Shown: piece after piece, positions 37,985 through 46,561 of the stretch
Position numbering within the stretch: the stretch's first letter is position 1
Layout of the letters: each line of letters begins with the position of its first letter
Assembly (NCBI RefSeq): GCF_023242365.1
Contig: NZ_JALLIX010000037.1
Location: 1-64,000, forward strand
Length of the DNA: 64,000 bases
Direction: 5' to 3'
DNA from: Pseudomonas sp. MWU13-2100
Lineage (GTDB): Bacteria > Pseudomonadota > Gammaproteobacteria > Pseudomonadales > Pseudomonadaceae
Program-made: the position numbers and the translations under genes
The notes under the pieces: model-generated
The model's database searches: none
Seen by the model: the letters and a program-made list of their open reading frames with translations, nothing else
Told to the model about the DNA's origin: nothing

Positions 37985-38764
37985 CTATTTCTCGACGAAC
38001 GCACGCTCGATCAGGTAATCGCCCGGCTCACGCATACGCGGCGAGACCTTCAGGCCGAAGCTGTTGAGCACTTCGCTGGTTTCGTCGAGCATGCTCGGGC
38101 TGCCGCACAACATGGCGCGGTCGTCCTGCGGGTTGATCGGCGGCAGGCCGATATCGCGGAACAGCTTGCCGCTACGCATCAGGTCGGTCAGGCGGCCTTC
38201 GTTCTCAAACGGCTCGCGGGTCACGGTGGGGTAGTAGATCAGCTTCTCACGCAGGGCTTCACCGAAGAATTCGTTCTGCGGCAAGTGCTCGGTGATGAAC
38301 TCACGGTAGGCCACTTCGTTGACGTAGCGCACACCGTGGCACAGGATGACCTTCTCGAAACGCTCATAGGTTTCCGGGTCCTGGATCACGCTCATAAAGG
38401 GCGCAAGGCCAGTACCGGTGCTGAGCAGGTACAGGTGCTTGCCCGGCTTGAGGTCGTCGAGCACCAGCGTACCCGTAGGTTTCTTGCTGATGATGATCTC
38501 GTCGCCTTCCTTCAGGTGCTGCAACTGGGAGGTCAGCGGACCGTCCGGCACCTTGATGCTGAAGAATTCGAGATGCTCTTCCCAGTTCGGGCTGGCAATC
38601 GAATAAGCACGCATCAGCGGTCGGCCGTTTGGCTGCTGCAGGCCGATCATCACGAACTGACCGTTTTCAAAGCGCAAGCCCGGGTCGCGGGTGCACTTGA
38701 AGCTGAACAGAGTGTCGTTCCAGTGGTGAACACTGAGGACACGCTCGTGATTCATGTTGCTCAT
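37985..38764 (-). CDS. fpr: Ferredoxin--NADP(+) reductase
   Basis: A 259-residue bacterial subclass I FNR starting MSNMNHERVLSVHHWNDTLF. FAD site RAYSIASPNWEEH, NADP-side LLSTGTGLAPFMSVIQDP and C-terminal AFVEK, whose last aromatic and Lys pattern is typical of Pseudomonas FPR. It shuttles electrons between NADPH and ferredoxin/flavodoxin or bacterioferritin-associated ferredoxin in oxidative stress and iron release. It is divergent from finR, its known activator. A longer in-frame start at 38839 overlaps the finR control region and is rejected. Confidence 0.93.
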   Translation of the reverse strand: MSNMNHERVLSVHHWNDTLFSFKCTRDPGLRFENGQFVMIGLQQPNGRPLMRAYSIASPNWEEHLEFFSIKVPDGPLTSQLQHLKEGDEIIISKKPTGTLVLDDLKPGKHLYLLSTGTGLAPFMSVIQDPETYERFEKVILCHGVRYVNEVAYREFITEHLPQNEFFGEALREKLIYYPTVTREPFENEGRLTDLMRSGKLFRDIGLPPINPQDDRAMLCGSPSMLDETSEVLNSFGLKVSPRMREPGDYLIERAFVEK

Positions 38765-38870
38765 TGGGATAGGGCTCCTGGAAATTTGGCCTGCGCCGTC
38801 AATAAGCGCGATTGCATAGCATTCTAATGGCGGCGACAATATCTGTTAACTGGATTATTAAGATAAGGGT

Positions 38871-38887
38871 TATCGGTTATATCGATA
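38871..38887. promoter_or_regulatory. Candidate FinR site (T-N11-A palindrome)
   Basis: TATCGGTTATATCGATA pairs TATCG with CGATA across seven bases, the LysR-type pattern. It touches the finR start codon and is 107 bases from the fpr start. Confidence 0.35.
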
Positions 38888-39813
38888 TGCGATTTACTCT
38901 CCGTCAACTTCAAGTCTTCGTCGCCGTTGCCCAGCAGGAAAGCGTGTCCCGGGCCGCCGGGCTGCTGGCCTTGTCACAATCCGCCGCGAGCACCTCGATC
39001 ACCGAGCTGGAGCGCCAGTCGAGCTGTCAATTGTTCGACCGCGCCGGCAAGCGCCTGAGCCTCAACGCCCTGGGCAAACAGCTGTTGCCCCAGGCCGTGG
39101 CGCTGCTGGACCAGGCCAAGGAAATCGAGGACCTGCTCAACGGCAAATCCGGTTTCGGCTCGCTGGCGGTGGGCGCCACGCTGACCATCGGCAACTACCT
39201 GGCAACCCTGTTGATCGGCAGCTTCATGCAGATCCACCCGGAAAGCCAGGTCAAGCTGCATGTGCAGAACACCGCCAACATTGTGCAACAGGTCGCGCAC
39301 TACGAAATTGATCTGGGTCTGATCGAAGGCGATTGCAGCCACCCGGACATCGAAGTGCAGACCTGGGTCGAAGACGAACTGGTGGTGTTCTGCGCCCCCC
39401 AGCACCCGCTGGCCCAACGCGGCCAAGCCAGCATGGAGGAGCTGACCCGCGAAGCCTGGATCCTGCGCGAACAGGGCTCCGGCACGCGCCTGACCTTCGA
39501 CCAGGCCATGCGGCATCATCGCAGCGCGCTGAATATCCGCCTGGAGCTGGAGCACACCGAAGCGATCAAGCGCGCGGTAGAGTCGGGCCTGGGAATTGGT
39601 TGCATTTCACGCCTGGCCCTGCGCGATGCGTTCCGTCGTGGCAGCCTGGTGGCGGTGGAAACCCCGGACCTGGACCTGTCGCGACAGTTCTATTTCATCT
39701 GGCACAAACAGAAATACCAGACCTCCGCCATGCGCGAATTCCTCGAACTGTGCCGCTCCTTCACCGCCGGGGTCCAGCGCAGCGACGAGATCGTCCTGCC
39801 GACCATTGCCTGA
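38887..39813 (+). CDS. finR: LysR-family regulator FinR
   Basis: A 308-residue LysR protein (MRFTLRQLQVFVAVAQQESV, then LSQSAASTSITELERQ as recognition helix) with a CysB-like effector domain. In P. putida FinR activates the divergent fpr under superoxide and iron stress; the same arrangement here supports the name. The ATG at 38887 starts at the conserved LysR N-terminus; an earlier in-frame start adds 25 unrelated residues. Confidence 0.88.
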   Translation: MRFTLRQLQVFVAVAQQESVSRAAGLLALSQSAASTSITELERQSSCQLFDRAGKRLSLNALGKQLLPQAVALLDQAKEIEDLLNGKSGFGSLAVGATLTIGNYLATLLIGSFMQIHPESQVKLHVQNTANIVQQVAHYEIDLGLIEGDCSHPDIEVQTWVEDELVVFCAPQHPLAQRGQASMEELTREAWILREQGSGTRLTFDQAMRHHRSALNIRLELEHTEAIKRAVESGLGIGCISRLALRDAFRRGSLVAVETPDLDLSRQFYFIWHKQKYQTSAMREFLELCRSFTAGVQRSDEIVLPTIA

Positions 39814-39825
39814 CGCCATCGGCGT

Positions 39826-40191
39826 TTAAAGCAGAATCACCGCCCAGACCAGGGCAATCATGCTCAAGGCCACGAATTGCGCGGCGCTGCCCATGTCCTT
39901 GGCATTCTTGGACAAGGGGTGGCGATCAAGGGAAATGCGGTCAATGGCCGCTTCGACCGCCGAATTGAGCAACTCGACGATCAGCGCCAGCAGGCACACG
40001 GCAATCAATAGCGCACGCTCGACCCGACTGACCTGAAACAGGAACGTCAGCGGGATCAACACGACGTTGAGCCAGACCAGTTGGCGAAAGGCCGCTTCGC
40101 CGGTGAAGGCCGCACGCAAGCCATCGAAAGAGTAGCCCACGGCATTGAGCATGCGTTTAAAACCGGTTTGACCTTTAAAGGGCGACGGCAT
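39826..40191 (-). CDS. dgkA: Diacylglycerol kinase
   Basis: A 121-residue inner-membrane enzyme with three helices that phosphorylates diacylglycerol to recycle membrane lipid. The motif NSAVEAAIDRISLDRHPLSKNAKDMGSAAQ (catalytic Glu, and KDMGSAA) is intact. Its length matches DgkA (about 122). It is downstream of erdR on the same strand, as PA3603 and PA3604 are in P. aeruginosa. Confidence 0.93.
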   Translation of the reverse strand: MPSPFKGQTGFKRMLNAVGYSFDGLRAAFTGEAAFRQLVWLNVVLIPLTFLFQVSRVERALLIAVCLLALIVELLNSAVEAAIDRISLDRHPLSKNAKDMGSAAQFVALSMIALVWAVILL

Positions 40192-40265
40192 AGGTAAGCT
40201 ACTGCGCGAAATGGAGTAGGAAAGCTAACTCAACCAAGGTCAAACAAAGATGAAAGAGCCAGCGA

Positions 40266-40916
40266 TCACTGGCTCGAAATTGACTCAAGTTGTTGCAGCA
40301 GCAACGCGGCCTGGGTCCGGGTGCGCACCCCCAGCTTGCGGAAAATCGCCGTGACGTGGGCCTTGATGGTCGCCTCCGAAACGCTCAACTCGTAGGCAAT
40401 CTGTTTATTCAACAAACCTTCGCAGACCATGGTCAACACCCGGAACTGCTGGGGCGTCAAACTGGCCAGGCCGGCACTGGCAGCCTTGGCCTCGGCGGAC
40501 ACGCTGACCGCTTCGAATGCCTGGGGCGGCCACCAGACATCGCCATCGAGGACGCTGCGCACCGCTTGCTGGATCACTTCCAGGGAGCTGGACTTGGGGA
40601 TAAAGCCGCTGGCACCGAACTCACGGGAGCGCACCATCACCGAGGCTTCCTCCTGGGCCGAGACCATCACCACCGGAATCTGCGGGTATTGCCCGCGCAG
40701 CAGCACCAGGCCGGAGAAGCCGTAGGCACCCGGCATATTCAGGTCCAGCAGGACCAGGTCCCAGTCGGCTTTCTCGGTGAGGCGGGTTTCCAGCTCGGCA
40801 ATGCTGGCCACCTCCACCAGTCGTACATCGGGCCCCAAGCCCAGGGTCAGTGCCTGGTGCAAGGCGCTGCGAAAAAGAGGATGGTCGTCGGCAATCAGGA
40901 TTTCGTACATGGTCAT
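40266..40916 (-). CDS. erdR: LuxR-type response regulator ErdR
   Basis: A 216-residue response regulator: receiver domain with the acidic pocket ADDHPLF, phospho-acceptor Asp in LVLLDLNMPG and Lys in IPKSSS, then a LuxR-type helix-turn-helix (LTPQQFRVLTMVCEGLLNKQ, EATIKAHVTAIFRKLGV). It resembles ErdR of P. aeruginosa (PA3604), which controls acetate and ethanol metabolism. Next to dgkA, as there. The sensor kinase is not in this window. Confidence 0.85.
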   Translation of the reverse strand: MTMYEILIADDHPLFRSALHQALTLGLGPDVRLVEVASIAELETRLTEKADWDLVLLDLNMPGAYGFSGLVLLRGQYPQIPVVMVSAQEEASVMVRSREFGASGFIPKSSSLEVIQQAVRSVLDGDVWWPPQAFEAVSVSAEAKAASAGLASLTPQQFRVLTMVCEGLLNKQIAYELSVSEATIKAHVTAIFRKLGVRTRTQAALLLQQLESISSQ

Positions 40917-40969
40917 TTTTCCAATGATCCTGTTTTATGCGTCAGGCTAGACGCTATGCGGCCACTAGA

Positions 40970-41680
40970 TTACAGGAAAGTCTTCAGATGCTCGTGGGCT
41001 TCGTCTTCAGTGTTGATCGGCAACTGAAACTTCGCCCCCAGATAATGCGCGGTAAACACGTCCAGTAACGCATCCAGCCCCTGGGCCGCACGGGTGTCCC
41101 CAGCCAGTTCCAGGCACAAGGCCGCGACTTCCGCGGTACAGAAATGATCATCACGTTTGGAACGGCGCAGCTTGTAGCGGGACAGCTGTTCGGATTCCAG
41201 GCTCAACACCGGGAAACGCTCCAGATAAGGGCTCTTGCGAAACATCTTGCGCGCTTCGGTCCAGGTCGCATCCAACAGGATGAACAGCGGGCGCTTGCCG
41301 GGTGCCGGCCGTACCTGCGTCACCACCCGTTCCGGCGCCACGAACTCTCCCGGAAACACGATAAACGGCTGCCACTGCGGATCGTCCAGCAGGGCCAGCA
41401 GTTGCGGATCGACTTCGGTCCGCGACCAACTGAAGGCGCTGGTATCGGCGATCACATCGGCGATCAGCCAGCCGGTATTGCTCGGTTTCATCGGTTCGAC
41501 ATCGTGCATCAGCAGGCACATGGCCGAATTCGATGCCACCCTGGGGCGCCAGGCGCACAGGCAATACTGTGGAATCACACGGCAGCCCGGGCAACGCTCG
41601 GCGCGCGATCCGCGGGCGAGGAAGGGCGTTTTTGCACGGGCCAGGCGTTCGGCACGCAAACGGGATACGGCATGGCTCAT
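40970..41680 (-). CDS. tRNA-uridine aminocarboxypropyltransferase (DTW domain)
   Basis: A 236-residue DTW-domain protein: zinc-binding RCPGCRVIPQYCLCAWRP near residue 29 and LLDATWTEARKMFRKSPYL carrying the DTW motif. E. coli TapT (YfiP), a relative, puts the acp group on U47 of tRNAs using SAM. The ATG at 41680 is used; a TTG one codon earlier is not. It is convergent with no neighbour and overlaps nothing. Confidence 0.8.
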   Translation of the reverse strand: MSHAVSRLRAERLARAKTPFLARGSRAERCPGCRVIPQYCLCAWRPRVASNSAMCLLMHDVEPMKPSNTGWLIADVIADTSAFSWSRTEVDPQLLALLDDPQWQPFIVFPGEFVAPERVVTQVRPAPGKRPLFILLDATWTEARKMFRKSPYLERFPVLSLESEQLSRYKLRRSKRDDHFCTAEVAALCLELAGDTRAAQGLDALLDVFTAHYLGAKFQLPINTEDEAHEHLKTFL

Positions 41681-41908
41681 CAAAAAAAACGTCGGCAGGA
41701 GGAAGGGCTGAACACGAACAATACGACTCGCAAGGGTAAAAGTGGGCGGAGTCTACCAGAGACCCGAGCGGCGTTTGAGCGCTCATCCGTCGACATTTCC
41801 GTCTGCCCGACCCTAGTAGGGCCTACAGCCGCCCTCTATACTTCGCGACCACTGAACGCACGCCCCGGTAACGGGTCGAAGCACCAGTTACCGAATCAGG
41901 AGAGTTGC

Positions 41909-42337
41909 ATGCTGCGCCTTATCGTACCGTCCCTGGCCCTTTTACTGGCCCTGCCCTTCAGTGCCCAGGCGGCGTCGTTGAAGGATTTCGAACTGAACAA
42001 AATGCTCAAGGACGTGGCCGAGCAGAGCAACGAAGGCCTGCCCCGCGAACTCGACGAGAACATCCTCGATGTCGGCTACACCGTTGAAGGCAACGAGCTG
42101 ATCGATCACCTGAGCGTCCAGGTCGATTACGCGCAAAATATGCGCGATAACGCCAAGGCGGTTTACCTGCAACTGGGCGCCAGCGTCTGCCGCAATGCCA
42201 ACTACCGCAAGTTGATGGCCAAGGGTGCGGTGATGCGCTACGAGTTCACCGAGAACAAGACCAACCGTCCCGTCGCCTCCGCCCGTTTCGTGGAAAGCGA
42301 CTGCCCGACAGAAACCGCGGTGAAGAAGAAAAAGTAA
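41909..42337 (+). CDS. Secreted protein of the QSregVF family
   Basis: A 142-residue exported protein with signal peptide MLRLIVPSLALLLALPFSAQA. The mature part (PRELDENILDVGYTVEGNEL, LGASVCRNANYRKLMAKGAV, YEFTENKT) resembles the QSregVF family typified by PA3611 of P. aeruginosa, a small quorum-sensing-regulated virulence-linked protein of unclear activity. Two cysteines probably form a disulfide. The ATG at 41909 sits after AGGAGAG; upstream in-frame codons overlap the DTW gene. Confidence 0.75.
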   Translation: MLRLIVPSLALLLALPFSAQAASLKDFELNKMLKDVAEQSNEGLPRELDENILDVGYTVEGNELIDHLSVQVDYAQNMRDNAKAVYLQLGASVCRNANYRKLMAKGAVMRYEFTENKTNRPVASARFVESDCPTETAVKKKK

Positions 42338-42578
42338 GCCCCGCCGCATCGCGCGCCGCCGTTCATCTTCGGCGCGCCGTTTCGCCCCCGCACCTGCGCG
42401 CAGCGCCACTGACGAGCTGCTAAAGTCCTTTGCAAAGGGGTAATAAGCGGTTGCCAGCCATGACTTTATAGGCTCATCATCAAATCGACATGGCACACAT
42501 GCGACACATGCAGTGACGCGGCCTTGGCGAACTTTTCTTTCGGCCAAGCCAAGGGTTCCGTGCAGAAGGAGACGTTGA

Positions 42579-43694
42579 ATGCCTTACCAACCGAATGACT
42601 TGCTGTCCCGTCATTTCCAGAACAAAGGGATCGACCTCAGCCGGATCGAAGAGCAACTCGACCAGGTTGCGCCCAATAGCCCGAATCTTGAGCTTTACCG
42701 CGACATGATGTTGACCGTGCTGCGCATGGCCCAGGATGACCGCAACCGCTGGAATGCCAAGATCGTCCTGCAAACCCTGCGGGAACTGGAGAACGCCTTT
42801 CGCGTCCTCGACCATTTCAAGAGCCGTCGCAAGGTCACCGTGTTCGGCTCGGCGCGAACGCCCAGCGAACACCCGCTCTACGCACAAGCCCGTGCCCTGG
42901 GGAGTGCGCTGGCCCAGTCCAACCTGATGGTGATCACTGGTGGCGGTGGCGGCATCATGGCCGCGGCCCACGAAGGTGCCGGCCTGGAACATAGCCTGGG
43001 GTTCAATATCACCCTGCCCTTCGAGCAGCATGCCAATGCAACCGTGGGCGGCACGCACAACCTGCTGTCCTTCCACTTCTTCTTCACCCGCAAGCTGTTC
43101 TTCGTCAAGGAAGCCGATGCACTGGTGCTCTGCCCCGGCGGCTTTGGCACCCTCGATGAAGCCCTGGAAGTACTGACGTTGATCCAGACCGGCAAAAGCC
43201 CGCTGGTTCCGGTGATTCTGCTGGATGCCCCTGGGGGCAGCTTCTGGCAGGGCGCACTGGACTTTATCCGCAATCAGCTGGAGGCCAATCACTACATCCT
43301 GCCTGCCGACCTCAAGCTGATGCGCCTGGTCTACAGTGCCGACGAGGCCGTGGAAGAGATCAAGCAGTTCTACAGCAACTTCCACTCCAGCCGCTGGTTG
43401 AAGAAGCAGTTCGTGATCCGCATGAATCATCCGCTCAACGACCACGCAATGGAGCAGATGCAAAAGGACTTTGCCGATCTGTGCCTCAGTGGGTTCTTCT
43501 ATCAGGGCCCCTGCAGCGAGCCGGAACACGATGAACCACAGTTCAGTCACCTGACGCGCTTGTCGTTCGCCTTCACAGCCCGGGACCAGGGTCGCCTGCG
43601 AGAGCTGGTGGACTTTATCAACCGTACGGAAAACTGGAGCAAGGCCAAGGTGCCGGCACAGGAGCACGCGCGCGAGCCGATCAAGGCGACGTGA
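42579..43694 (+). CDS. LOG-family (lysine decarboxylase-like fold) protein
   Basis: A 371-residue protein with the Rossmann-like LOG domain at about residues 85-260: VTVFGSARTP, VITGGGGGIMAAAHEGA, and CPGGFGTLDEALEVLTLIQTG (PGGxGTxxE nucleotide-monophosphate site). Relatives such as PpnN cleave the base from nucleoside monophosphates or make cytokinin-like molecules. An N-terminal helical stretch of about 80 residues and a C-terminal tail of about 100 are extra. GAAGGAG precedes the ATG. The biological substrate is not known. Confidence 0.82.
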   Translation: MPYQPNDLLSRHFQNKGIDLSRIEEQLDQVAPNSPNLELYRDMMLTVLRMAQDDRNRWNAKIVLQTLRELENAFRVLDHFKSRRKVTVFGSARTPSEHPLYAQARALGSALAQSNLMVITGGGGGIMAAAHEGAGLEHSLGFNITLPFEQHANATVGGTHNLLSFHFFFTRKLFFVKEADALVLCPGGFGTLDEALEVLTLIQTGKSPLVPVILLDAPGGSFWQGALDFIRNQLEANHYILPADLKLMRLVYSADEAVEEIKQFYSNFHSSRWLKKQFVIRMNHPLNDHAMEQMQKDFADLCLSGFFYQGPCSEPEHDEPQFSHLTRLSFAFTARDQGRLRELVDFINRTENWSKAKVPAQEHAREPIKAT

Positions 43695-43707
43695 TCAGCG
43701 TCCAGCC

Positions 43708-44175
43708 TCAGTCATCCAGCCCACGGCCGCTGAACAGGCGGCCGATCATTTCCATGGAATAACCCCGATAACTCAGGAAGCGTCCCTGTTGGGCACGCTC
43801 ACGGGCGTCGATGGGCAAATGCCCGGCGAATTTTCGGCGCCAGGTGTCTTCCAGTTGGGCTTGCCAGTTGAAACCGCTTTCACGCAAGGCCAACTCGATG
43901 TCGGCACGCTGCAGACCGCGCTGGCTCAGCTCTTCGCGAATGCGCAAAGGGCCGTAGCCGGAACGGGCTCGGTAGGAAACGAAGCTTTCGAGGTAACGGG
44001 ATTCGGACAGCAGCCCCTCTTCCGTCAAGCGGTCGAGTTCTGTGTCGATCATTTCAGGCGGGGCGCCGCGCTGGCGCAGTTTACGCGTCAGCTCGACTCG
44101 ACCGTGCTCGCGTCGCGCGAGCAGGTCCATGGCAGTGCGCCGTACGGCGACCGGGGTATCCAGTACGGCGGTCAT
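43708..44175 (-). CDS. recX: RecA regulator RecX
   Basis: A 155-residue RecX (MDLLARREHGRVELTRKLRQ, RARSGYGPLRIREELSQRG, RFLSYRGYSMEMIGRLFSG), built of three-helix repeats that cap RecA filaments and inhibit strand exchange. It starts eight bases after recA on the same strand, so it shares the SOS promoter. Confidence 0.93.
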   Translation of the reverse strand: MTAVLDTPVAVRRTAMDLLARREHGRVELTRKLRQRGAPPEMIDTELDRLTEEGLLSESRYLESFVSYRARSGYGPLRIREELSQRGLQRADIELALRESGFNWQAQLEDTWRRKFAGHLPIDARERAQQGRFLSYRGYSMEMIGRLFSGRGLDD

Positions 44176-44183
44176 TGCTTTAC

Positions 44184-45248
44184 TCAGAGGTCAGCGTCAG
44201 CCAGGTCGTCTTCGGTTGCGACGACAGCCGTCGCACCGGAGTTGGCCTTGGTGTCCACACCTGGAGTCAGCAACTTGTCACGCAGTTGCTTCTCGAGGGT
44301 CGCGGCGATTTCCGGGTTGTCCGCCAGGAACTTGGCCGAGTTGGCCTTGCCCTGACCGATCTTGCTGCCGTTGTAGCTGTACCAGGCACCGGACTTCTCG
44401 ACAAAGCCGTGCAACACGCCCAGGTCGATCATCTCACCGTTGAGGTAGATGCCCTTGCCGTAAAGGATCTGGAACTCGGCCTGACGGAACGGCGAAGCGA
44501 CCTTGTTCTTCACGACCTTGACGCGGGTTTCGCTGCCGACCACTTCGTCGCCTTCCTTCACCGCGCCGGTACGGCGGATGTCCAGGCGCACCGAGGCGTA
44601 GAACTTCAGCGCGTTACCACCGGTGGTGGTTTCCGGGCTGCCGAACATCACGCCGATCTTCATGCGGATCTGGTTGATGAAGATCACCAGGCAGTTGGCG
44701 TTCTTGATGTTACCGGTGATCTTGCGCAGGGCCTGGGACATCAGACGGGCTTGCAGGCCGACGTGCATGTCGCCCATTTCGCCTTCGATTTCCGCTTTTG
44801 GCACCAGGGCGGCCACGGAGTCGACGATGATCACGTCCACCGCGTTGGAGCGCACCAGCATGTCGGTGATTTCCAGGGCCTGTTCGCCGGTGTCCGGCTG
44901 GGATACCAGCAGGTCGTCGACATTGACGCCCAGCTTGCCGGCGTATTCAGGGTCCAGGGCGTGTTCGGCGTCGACGAAGGCGCAGGTCGCACCGGCTTTT
45001 TGCGCCTGGGCGATGACGGAAAGCGTCAGGGTGGTCTTACCCGAGGATTCCGGGCCGTAGATCTCGACGATACGGCCTTTCGGCAGACCGCCGATGCCCA
45101 GGGCGATGTCCAGACCCAGGGAACCGGTGGAGATCGAAGGGATCGCCTGACGGTCATGATCGCCCATCCGCATTACGGCACCCTTGCCGAATTGACGTTC
45201 GATCTGACCCAAGGCCGCAGCCAAGGCTTTCTTCTTGTTGTCGTCCAT
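44184..45248 (-). CDS. recA: Recombinase RecA
   Basis: A 354-residue RecA: Walker A GPESSGKTTLT near residue 67, Walker B VIIVDSVAAL, loop L2 (MKIGVMFGSPETTTGGNAL) and an acidic C-terminus (ATEDDLADADL). It performs strand exchange and, as an SOS co-protease, induces cleavage of LexA and of S24-type phage repressors such as the tailocin repressor at 61.3 kb. The ATG at 45248 gives MDDNKKKALAAALG; four extra in-frame codons upstream are not used. Confidence 0.97.
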   Translation of the reverse strand: MDDNKKKALAAALGQIERQFGKGAVMRMGDHDRQAIPSISTGSLGLDIALGIGGLPKGRIVEIYGPESSGKTTLTLSVIAQAQKAGATCAFVDAEHALDPEYAGKLGVNVDDLLVSQPDTGEQALEITDMLVRSNAVDVIIVDSVAALVPKAEIEGEMGDMHVGLQARLMSQALRKITGNIKNANCLVIFINQIRMKIGVMFGSPETTTGGNALKFYASVRLDIRRTGAVKEGDEVVGSETRVKVVKNKVASPFRQAEFQILYGKGIYLNGEMIDLGVLHGFVEKSGAWYSYNGSKIGQGKANSAKFLADNPEIAATLEKQLRDKLLTPGVDTKANSGATAVVATEDDLADADL

Positions 45249-45288
45249 TAAAGTCCTCACGTAATCAATAAGGCCTGACGGCCAACAC

Positions 45289-45304
45289 CTGTATAAGTAG
45301 CCAG
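45289..45304. promoter_or_regulatory. LexA box of recA
   Basis: CTG-TATAAGTAGC-CAG fits the CTG-N10-CAG LexA pattern and shares CTGTATAA with the pseudomonad consensus. It is about 40 bases upstream of the recA start. Confidence 0.8.
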
Positions 45305-45331
45305 TATTATTCCACAGCGTTGGCGGATCGC

Positions 45332-45832
45332 CTACCCCTGATTTGCGATTTCTGCATCCGCCCGTCGTAACAGGCCTTCCAGCGCGGCCTGCACCGTCTG
45401 TCGACGGACCGCCTCGCGATCGCCGGGGAAGTGCCGGAGTTCGGCGCTGACGTCATCGCCGCAAGCCCAGGCCAGCCAGACGGTACCCACCGGTTTCTCG
45501 GCGGAGCCGCCATCCGGCCCGGCCACGCCACTGACCGCCACGGCGAAGCGCGCATTGCTGTGGGCCTGCGCCCCGCGGACCATGGCTTCGACCACTTCCC
45601 GGCTGACGGCGCCGACCTGGCCGAACAGGCTCTCGGGCACCTTCAGTTGGAGGCTCTTCTGCCGGTTGGAATAGGTGACATAGCCGGCTTCGAACCAGGC
45701 CGAGCTGCCGGGAATCCGGGTGATCGCCTCGGCGATACCGCCGCCGGTACAGGACTCGGCGGTGGTGACATCGGTCTTGAGCGTCTGCAAGCGCTTGCCG
45801 AGTTCAGCGGCAAGCCGGGTGATTTCATCCAT
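45332..45832 (-). CDS. pncC: Nicotinamide-nucleotide amidohydrolase PncC (CinA C-terminal type)
   Basis: A 166-residue single-domain CinA_C protein: TTAESCTGGGIAEAITRIPG (catalytic Ser region), SGVAGPDGGSAEKPVGTVWLA. It deamidates nicotinamide mononucleotide to nicotinate mononucleotide in NAD recycling. The N-terminal MoCF domain of full CinA is absent, normal for Pseudomonas cinA. It lies upstream of recA on the same strand and marks the left border of the tailocin locus. Confidence 0.9.
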   Translation of the reverse strand: MDEITRLAAELGKRLQTLKTDVTTAESCTGGGIAEAITRIPGSSAWFEAGYVTYSNRQKSLQLKVPESLFGQVGAVSREVVEAMVRGAQAHSNARFAVAVSGVAGPDGGSAEKPVGTVWLAWACGDDVSAELRHFPGDREAVRRQTVQAALEGLLRRADAEIANQG

Positions 45833-45861
45833 GTTCCTCTCCTGGTCGAGGCGAAGCGGAA

Positions 45862-45939
45862 CCCTGTAAGAACTGGTTTGCCAGCGATGACGGCGGTGAA
45901 CTCACCATCGCTATCGCTGGCAAGCCAGCTCCTACAGGG
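45862..45939. repeat. REP pair (REPIN) at the left tailocin border
   Basis: CCTGTAAGAACTGGTTTGCC on the left and GGCAAGCCAGCTCCTACAGG on the right, inverted, with GCGATGAC/ATCGC arms inside. It sits between cinA and the spanin genes. Confidence 0.85.
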
Positions 45940-46024
45940 TTCGTACACCTGAGGTTCGGTTGTGCAAAATGAACACCCTACACGAGCGGACCGCGCTTTC
46001 AAGACACGAGATTGCATCCGGATG

Positions 46025-46561
46025 TCAGCGGGAGACCGCCCCGGCATACGCCTGACAGGCCTTCAAGGCAATCAGGGCGCGGTCGCCGTCGTCGGTGATG
46101 GCGATAATTCGTTGAGCATGCGCCGGGTCAAGTCGGGCTCTAGCGGCTGCATGAACCACGCCGCCGGTGGCGGTGGCGGCTGGCATGTCACAGCCACTGG
46201 CGGGATCGTTGGCCTCGAGGAGGACTGACAGCCGCAGATCAGCAGTGGCAATACGATCACGCAGGCGAGCTTGATCCTGTTGCACATCGTTCAGCTCCTT
46301 GGAATGGGTTTGGTCGCTGACCTGGAGTCGTTGCTCCAGGGCCTGGCGTTTGTCCTGCTCGGCGCGCTGTTGCGCGGCCGCGGCGAGGGAAAGTTGGTTG
46401 AGCGTGTCGGCCTGCAACCGGGCTTGGTGCTCCAGTTGCTGACCGTAGCGCCAGTCTTGAATATGCCAGGCGCCGGCCGCCGCGCCACCGGCCAGCAAGG
46501 CCAGTAGTGCGACGCCAACGCCCAGGCGCCAGGGCGCCGGGATCAGGTCGAGGAGGCGCAT
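46025..46561 (-). CDS. Tailocin i-spanin (Rz)
   Basis: A 178-residue inner-membrane spanin: N-terminal helix (LGVGVALLALLAGGAAAGAW), then a long periplasmic coiled coil rich in Gln/Ala/Arg (HQARLQADTLNQLSLAAAAQ, QQDQARLRDRI). With the nested Rz1 lipoprotein it fuses inner and outer membranes in the last step of lysis. It overlaps the endolysin gene by 19 bases. An upstream in-frame extension lies in the endolysin gene and is rejected. Confidence 0.85.
   Translation of the reverse strand: MRLLDLIPAPWRLGVGVALLALLAGGAAAGAWHIQDWRYGQQLEHQARLQADTLNQLSLAAAAQQRAEQDKRQALEQRLQVSDQTHSKELNDVQQDQARLRDRIATADLRLSVLLEANDPASGCDMPAATATGGVVHAAARARLDPAHAQRIIAITDDGDRALIALKACQAYAGAVSR
46072..46287 (-). CDS. Tailocin o-spanin (Rz1), nested in Rz
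   Basis: A 71-residue lipoprotein wholly inside the Rz gene in another frame, the classical Rz/Rz1 arrangement. Signal MCNRIKLACVIVLPLLICGC with lipobox LICGC, then a short Pro-rich mature part (QPPPPPAAWFMQPL), as in lambda Rz1. It is anchored to the outer membrane and pairs with Rz. Confidence 0.88.
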   Translation of the reverse strand: MCNRIKLACVIVLPLLICGCQSSSRPTIPPVAVTCQPPPPPAAWFMQPLEPDLTRRMLNELSPSPTTATAP

